Virus record (IMG/VR): IMGVR_UViG_3300036770_005816
Span: 1-64,000 of that record
Direction: 5' to 3' (one strand)
Length of the DNA: 64,000 nucleotides
Origin: a virus
A program made the position numbers and the translations under genes. Below are positions 60,264 through 64,000 of this stretch, piece after piece. A model generated the notes under the pieces. It was given only the letters and a program-made list of their open reading frames with translations, was not told the DNA's origin and did no database searches. Within the stretch, counting starts at the first letter, position 1. The number at the start of each line of letters is the position of its first letter.

Positions 60264-60293
60264 ATCGTATTGCCTACAGCGCTCAAATGTCAA
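60264..60293 (-). promoter_or_regulatory. Near-consensus promoter for the WhiB gene
   Basis: On the minus strand TTGACA (60293-60288), an 18-base spacer and TACGAT (60269-60264). The ATG at 60255 lies 8 bases past the -10, so the leader is absent or nearly so. It overlaps the end of the preceding gene. Confidence 0.75.
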
Positions 60294-60726
60294 CAGTATT
60301 CTGACGACCAGCCACAATTTGTTTTATTTGGTCGTAACCCAGCAACACCGTCGCATAGTTGACAACCAACCGACCATCGTCGTCAACAGATGACACAATT
60401 TCAACGCTTTCATTAGGGCATCCGAAAGCACTGGCAAGCGCCGACTGCATACGGGCGATACCGACCTCATCAACAATATCTTGGTCATAGAAATCCCATA
60501 ATTCTTCAGTGACAGGGGGCGGAACAACGGTTAGCGTCCGCAACTGCCTCCCCGTTTCGGAAGCGACGACACACCAAGTGCACGCAATCTGCTCCGTTCT
60601 CGCAGGGCGTTTTCGTATCTCCACATGTCCACATTCGAGTGTATGGTGATACTCCACCCCACCCCAACTTCCGACACGCTCAATATTTTTAACTGTTTTT
60701 TGTGGAGCGGATTTTTTATTAATCAC
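60283..60726 (-). CDS. Hypothetical zinc-binding protein
   Basis: 147 residues. H-H-T-L-E-C-G-H-V and a C-T-W-C pair some 20 residues later resemble a small zinc ribbon. The rest is mixed alpha/beta with an acidic centre. No family recognised. It overlaps the stop of the 791-residue protein and ends under the WhiB promoter. Confidence 0.55.
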   Translation of the reverse strand: MINKKSAPQKTVKNIERVGSWGGVEYHHTLECGHVEIRKRPARTEQIACTWCVVASETGRQLRTLTVVPPPVTEELWDFYDQDIVDEVGIARMQSALASAFGCPNESVEIVSSVDDDGRLVVNYATVLLGYDQIKQIVAGRQNTVDI

Positions 60727-63098
60727 TTTTTCCTGTTGCGGTAACTCGCAGCCCTCCGCTCAGCAATCGTAGTGTTCGCCACAAACTGTCGCCCCCTCTT
60801 GTCGCCCTCAATCTTTTTGCGGTTAGTCGCCGCTCTCTGCGCAGGCGTCAAACGACCCCACACCTTATCGGGCAGATACCTGCGCATTTTGCCTCCACGC
60901 AACGCTGGTTTGCCGTCAGAAGTACGCCACTTCTCACGCGTCCACTTCTTCAACGAGCGTTGCTTCTTGTTCGGCGACTTACCCTTCTTGTACCCACCGC
61001 CAGCCTTACGGTATCTGACGGCTACCAACTGTGCTTTACGAGCAGACCACTGCCCAGGTCTGCCACCTTCGCTTCCAGCCATCACCCGTGCCTTGATTCT
61101 TTCACGCAAAGCATTGTTCGTGTAAGGGGACTCACCCTTAATATCGACAGCATTCGATTGGACAAGATAGAACTCGGCAACCCTTTGGTTGTAAACAGAC
61201 ATATCATCTCCCGTCTTTCGCTTCAATTTCTTTGCGATTCTCTTTCCTCTTCTATAGACACGCCTAACCAAACTTGCTATCGCGTCAAGCAAAACTTTCG
61301 ATTCTTTGGTTTCATCCACAGAATATTGCTGATTTTTGTTTTCTTTCCTCGGTGTCGCACTAGCCAAACCAGAACACAACGAAATTTCAATTGCACCAGT
61401 TTTACTGAAAGACAAACCAGAGTGCTCATGAACATTGTCTCGTTTGGCTTCCTTCTTTTCAATCCACGACGACATTTTTCTCCAAGCATCAACAAGTTCT
61501 TCATGAGGTGGCGTCAAACCGATTTTATCTGCCGCTCGCTGTTCGGCAACCCATTCAGAAAAATTGACTCCGGCATACGGGGACGTGCGCACCATGCGCC
61601 TACCTCTGTCACCAAAAATCAAAGACATCATATTTCTATTAATATTGTCAAACCACAACGACCACTGATAACTATTCGGGTCTCTAATAACCCCCAAGAT
61701 ACTGTCGCGGTCACCGTTTTTGTTAACAAAAGCATTTCCATAAGCATCGTTGGAAATAAAGTGTGTAACCAACCTGTTCGCCGCCATAATCCACAAAATG
61801 TCATCAGGTATATTTTCGCGTCCATATTTGTCAAGCAAATCGCCGTTCAAAACATCCCTGATGCTCGGAACATTAAATGCCGGCATCGCCTCATCGGGCA
61901 ATTTTTTCATGGCTTCCTTGACGACACCTATGCCCTGAGCAATGAATTCCTCCATCTCTTTGATGTCCGCGTCGGTTATGTTGAAATTAGGATTTTTTGC
62001 ACCAACGGTTGCTTCCTTTTGCAGATTCTGCAAAATCAAAAGATTTCGTGCGACATCGGACTTGGTTTTGGGTTCGATAACAAATTTTTGGGATGTGAGC
62101 CAAGTGTAGTAATGTTCTGCGTGCACAAACTCGTGGTCGGCAACATACGCACCATAGAGATAGTCAAGTTGGTCGTCCGACATCCCTAACTGCTCCAATG
62201 GAAGCAGGAATTCCCTTTCAATTCCCCACAACCGTTTATTCATGTTGGAAATGTCCGCTCCGTCAACTGAAAGGTCTGGCGGGAAATCCAAATACGAATA
62301 CATCATTGGGCGCTGTTGGTCATCCTTGATGCTTTTTATGCCGTCGGAAATTATTCCCGCCACACCGTCGTATTTGACCGCCGCATTTCTGTCTCCTCGG
62401 CGAGAGATACCGCGAAGCAACGAGGCAACATCTGGGCGCTCCTCGCCCCTTCGGAGCAGGGTCAAAAATAAGCCCATATCCGCTGGTGTGGGAGGCTCAT
62501 TATCGAATGCTCTCGCGATTTCCCCATCTTCCAATGCGCGTTCAGAATCACCCAAATTTGGATAAACAGATTTGAGTGCTTTTACGGCGTTCTCGTTTTT
62601 GGTCAAATCGCCAAACTTGTTGGTGTACCGCTCATAGATTTCGGCGTGTGCCTTGAGTATGTTCTGTGCTGCTTTTAGCGAACGCTGTTGCTCATTGCTT
62701 GGTGTGCGGGATTCGAGTTTATTCACTGTTGCCGATTCGTCAGAGCGGAGGTTTCTGACCTTGTTGAAAACTTTTTTAAACAAGGAAACCAATTCGTCAA
62801 CAGGTGGCGTGTAGGGGATATTGTCCTCTCCGCCGGGACCAGTCCTGAACCCGTCGCCGTCACCATCGAAATCTGCGACACCACCGATAGGGGTACCGAG
62901 AACTTTTACAATAAACTCTCCGTGATGTTTGACTTCTGTTGATTGTTCAGCACCATTTTTGATTCTTTTCATTACTTTTTTCGGTTCTTCGTTTTCCACC
63001 AATGTGTAGTAGTAAAAATCAGCCTTCTGTTTCGGAGTCAAAACCTGTACGGCTTTAGCCAAGTCCCTAGATTCCTGTATTGACATAACTGAAATCAT
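60723..63098 (-). CDS. Tagged metallopeptidase-like protein with DGDGDG tag and basic C-terminal domain
   Basis: 791 residues. Residues 64-98 carry the V-K-V-L-G-T-P-I-G-G...D-G-D-G-D-G-F...G-P-G-G-E-D-N-I-P-Y tag. At 322-329 the sequence is H-E-F-V-H-A-E-H, the same HExxHAEH core as in the 832-residue protein from 31064, with a matching Tyr. The last 150 residues are very basic and contain G-S-E-G-G-R-P-G-Q-W-S-A-R-K-A-Q-L and a R-Y-L-P-D-K-V-W...A-A-T-N-R-K-K segment, resembling the DUF5872 family as I recall it; likely nucleic-acid binding. It may be a virion or host-directed protease. Confidence 0.65.
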   Translation of the reverse strand: MISVMSIQESRDLAKAVQVLTPKQKADFYYYTLVENEEPKKVMKRIKNGAEQSTEVKHHGEFIVKVLGTPIGGVADFDGDGDGFRTGPGGEDNIPYTPPVDELVSLFKKVFNKVRNLRSDESATVNKLESRTPSNEQQRSLKAAQNILKAHAEIYERYTNKFGDLTKNENAVKALKSVYPNLGDSERALEDGEIARAFDNEPPTPADMGLFLTLLRRGEERPDVASLLRGISRRGDRNAAVKYDGVAGIISDGIKSIKDDQQRPMMYSYLDFPPDLSVDGADISNMNKRLWGIEREFLLPLEQLGMSDDQLDYLYGAYVADHEFVHAEHYYTWLTSQKFVIEPKTKSDVARNLLILQNLQKEATVGAKNPNFNITDADIKEMEEFIAQGIGVVKEAMKKLPDEAMPAFNVPSIRDVLNGDLLDKYGRENIPDDILWIMAANRLVTHFISNDAYGNAFVNKNGDRDSILGVIRDPNSYQWSLWFDNINRNMMSLIFGDRGRRMVRTSPYAGVNFSEWVAEQRAADKIGLTPPHEELVDAWRKMSSWIEKKEAKRDNVHEHSGLSFSKTGAIEISLCSGLASATPRKENKNQQYSVDETKESKVLLDAIASLVRRVYRRGKRIAKKLKRKTGDDMSVYNQRVAEFYLVQSNAVDIKGESPYTNNALRERIKARVMAGSEGGRPGQWSARKAQLVAVRYRKAGGGYKKGKSPNKKQRSLKKWTREKWRTSDGKPALRGGKMRRYLPDKVWGRLTPAQRAATNRKKIEGDKRGRQFVANTTIAERRAASYRNRKK

Positions 63099-64000
63099 TT
63101 GGACCTCTCCTGCACTGCCAGCATTGACCTATCGTAAACAACAACCACATTTGGTTCGGCATCACTATCTTCAGCAACTTCACTGACCCAACCATTGGAA
63201 ACAAGAACATTCAACCTAGTGCCCTTGACACCTCTCGCCGCCAAAGAACGGCTTATATCGTCATCACCATAAAAATTTGTTTCCCCACGCCCTATACGCG
63301 CGCGATGTTCGGCGACTGTTTTTTTCATTTCCTCGATAGACATCAATGCGTCTGGCGGAATTGCCACAACGAGCACTTCGCCACCGTCTTCGTAAAACCC
63401 TTGAGCATAAATATCGGCAGTTTCTCTATCTAGCGCAAAGTTAATGCCGTTGCCGTGCACCCCCATGCCCGCAAAATATTGACCGCTTCTGAAATCGTCA
63501 GCCATTTGTTTCGCTTTTATGACAGTTCCTTTCCCATCTTCACCCTCAACCATGGCTGTACTTAATCCTCTATATGCAATAATCCAACCTTCTTTACGGA
63601 GACGCTCTATCTCATCCGCAGAGACAACCTTTGGTGGTTTATCGAATCCCTGTTTTTCGGCAATCATTTCCAACTGAACATCCCGACCAACACCTTTTGG
63701 CACTTTCTCGAGCCTTTGTTTGTACTCTCTGCCTGCTTCAGACTTTTCGAATTCATCTTTGCTTTTACCAAATAGCGATGCCAAATCTTTAGTTAAGTCT
63801 CGTATTTGCCGCTTTAGTGGCGCAGGATATTTGTCGCCACCAGGACCGCTAACAAACCCGTCCCCGTCGCCGTCAATCTCAGACATACCGCCAATAGGCG
63901 TACCGAGAACCTTCACCGCCAAATTCTTTTTATCATTTTCTCCCGAATCAACCAAATCCCAGTACCCGAATTTCAACACGGCTGAAACACTCGGAACATC
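63095..64000 (-). CDS. Tagged ADP-ribosyltransferase-like protein (5' end beyond window)
   Basis: At least 294 residues from a GTG at 63979, but the frame is open to the window edge, so the real start may lie outside. Counting from that GTG, the DGDGDG tag is at 22-52. Y-R-G (136-138), then G-Q-Y-F-A-G-M-G-V-H-G-N-G-I-N-F-A (167-182) and a later E-containing helix match the R-S-E layout of ADP-ribosyltransferases and the MuF-associated enzymes of phages. If active it would transfer ADP-ribose to a host target. It overlaps the metallopeptidase gene by ATGA. Confidence 0.65.
   Translation of the reverse strand, partial: DVPSVSAVLKFGYWDLVDSGENDKKNLAVKVLGTPIGGMSEIDGDGDGFVSGPGGDKYPAPLKRQIRDLTKDLASLFGKSKDEFEKSEAGREYKQRLEKVPKGVGRDVQLEMIAEKQGFDKPPKVVSADEIERLRKEGWIIAYRGLSTAMVEGEDGKGTVIKAKQMADDFRSGQYFAGMGVHGNGINFALDRETADIYAQGFYEDGGEVLVVAIPPDALMSIEEMKKTVAEHRARIGRGETNFYGDDDISRSLAARGVKGTRLNVLVSNGWVSEVAEDSDAEPNVVVVYDRSMLAVQERSK

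Noticed and set aside
60870-61100. Possible integrase-like basic region in the 791-residue protein
   Set aside because: The basic C-terminus has no tyrosine or serine recombinase motif; it fits a DUF5872-like nucleic-acid-binding tail better.
60960-62189. 409-codon plus-strand frame opposite the 791-residue gene
   Set aside because: Antisense shadow of a gene with a complete domain set; no start context or recognisable domain.
62800-63900. DGDGDG cores read as EF-hand calcium sites
   Set aside because: The spacing gives only part of an EF-hand loop and lacks the flanking helices and the position-12 Glu, so a standard EF-hand is not supported although calcium binding remains possible.
1-64000. 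tRNA genes or a CRISPR array
   Set aside because: No cloverleaf-like sequence or regular direct repeats with spacers were noticed by eye; a tRNAscan-type and repeat search would be needed to exclude them formally.

Overview
The window is a contiguous piece of a contractile-tailed (myovirus-type) bacteriophage genome. It encodes a tail sheath, tail tube, tape measure, gp25-like wedge, gpJ-like baseplate protein, terminase, a portal/MuF fusion, an HK97-type prohead protease and an HK97-fold major capsid protein. A WhiB-family regulator, TTGACA/TANNNT promoters and at least two apparently leaderless start sites point to an actinobacterial host; the middling GC content would fit an aquatic Actinomycetota host better than a high-GC soil one (inference). 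Genes are tightly packed, with many ATGA/TAATG overlaps. No stretch longer than about 170 bases lacks a gene. I recognised no tRNA, rRNA, CRISPR array, integrase or insertion sequence, and no endolysin or DNA polymerase.

Layout. (1) 1-17.8 kb, minus strand: tail fibres, baseplate, tape measure, a frameshifted tail chaperone, tube, sheath and head-tail completion genes, ending with an extremely arginine-rich 134-residue protein. (2) 17.8-24.2 kb, minus strand: a ParB-like/PAPS-reductase-like pair, a helicase-loader-like protein, a RecB-type nuclease, a Rad52-type annealing protein, an XRE regulator and the large terminase. (3) 24.2-49.0 kb, plus strand: a small membrane protein, portal/MuF fusion, a long prohead protease, an acidic Cys-knuckle protein, then 15 kb of unusually large proteins built from shared modules, the major capsid protein and a nuclease. 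(4) 49.0-50.4 kb, minus strand: four small genes including a tyrosine-phosphatase-like enzyme behind a near-consensus promoter. (5) 50.5-57.3 kb, mixed strands: class II ribonucleotide reductase, DNA methyltransferase, histone-H1-like protein, MazG and a 2-oxoglutarate oxygenase. (6) 57.3-64.0 kb, minus strand: small terminase, primase-helicase, WhiB, and two more tagged proteins (a metallopeptidase-like one and an ADP-ribosyltransferase-like one).

The most striking content is a modular set of seven proteins encoded around the capsid genes and at the right edge. Four carry a 20-residue motif with the pattern R-C-P-x-G...T-D...C (protein starts at 31064, 33887, 35227 and 40435). Three carry an N-terminal V-K-(V/L)-L-G-x-P...DGDGDG...P-Y/Y-P motif (47496, 60723-63098 and 63095-64000). 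Behind these tags lie different predicted catalytic cores. Two paralogous giants end in a PI3/PI4-kinase-like active site, two proteins share an HExxHAEHxY zinc-peptidase motif although they carry different tags, and one looks like an ADP-ribosyltransferase. My working inference is that the tags are sorting or capsid-packaging signals for enzymes carried in the virion and delivered or used during infection. The motifs are read directly from the sequence; the packaging role is untested.
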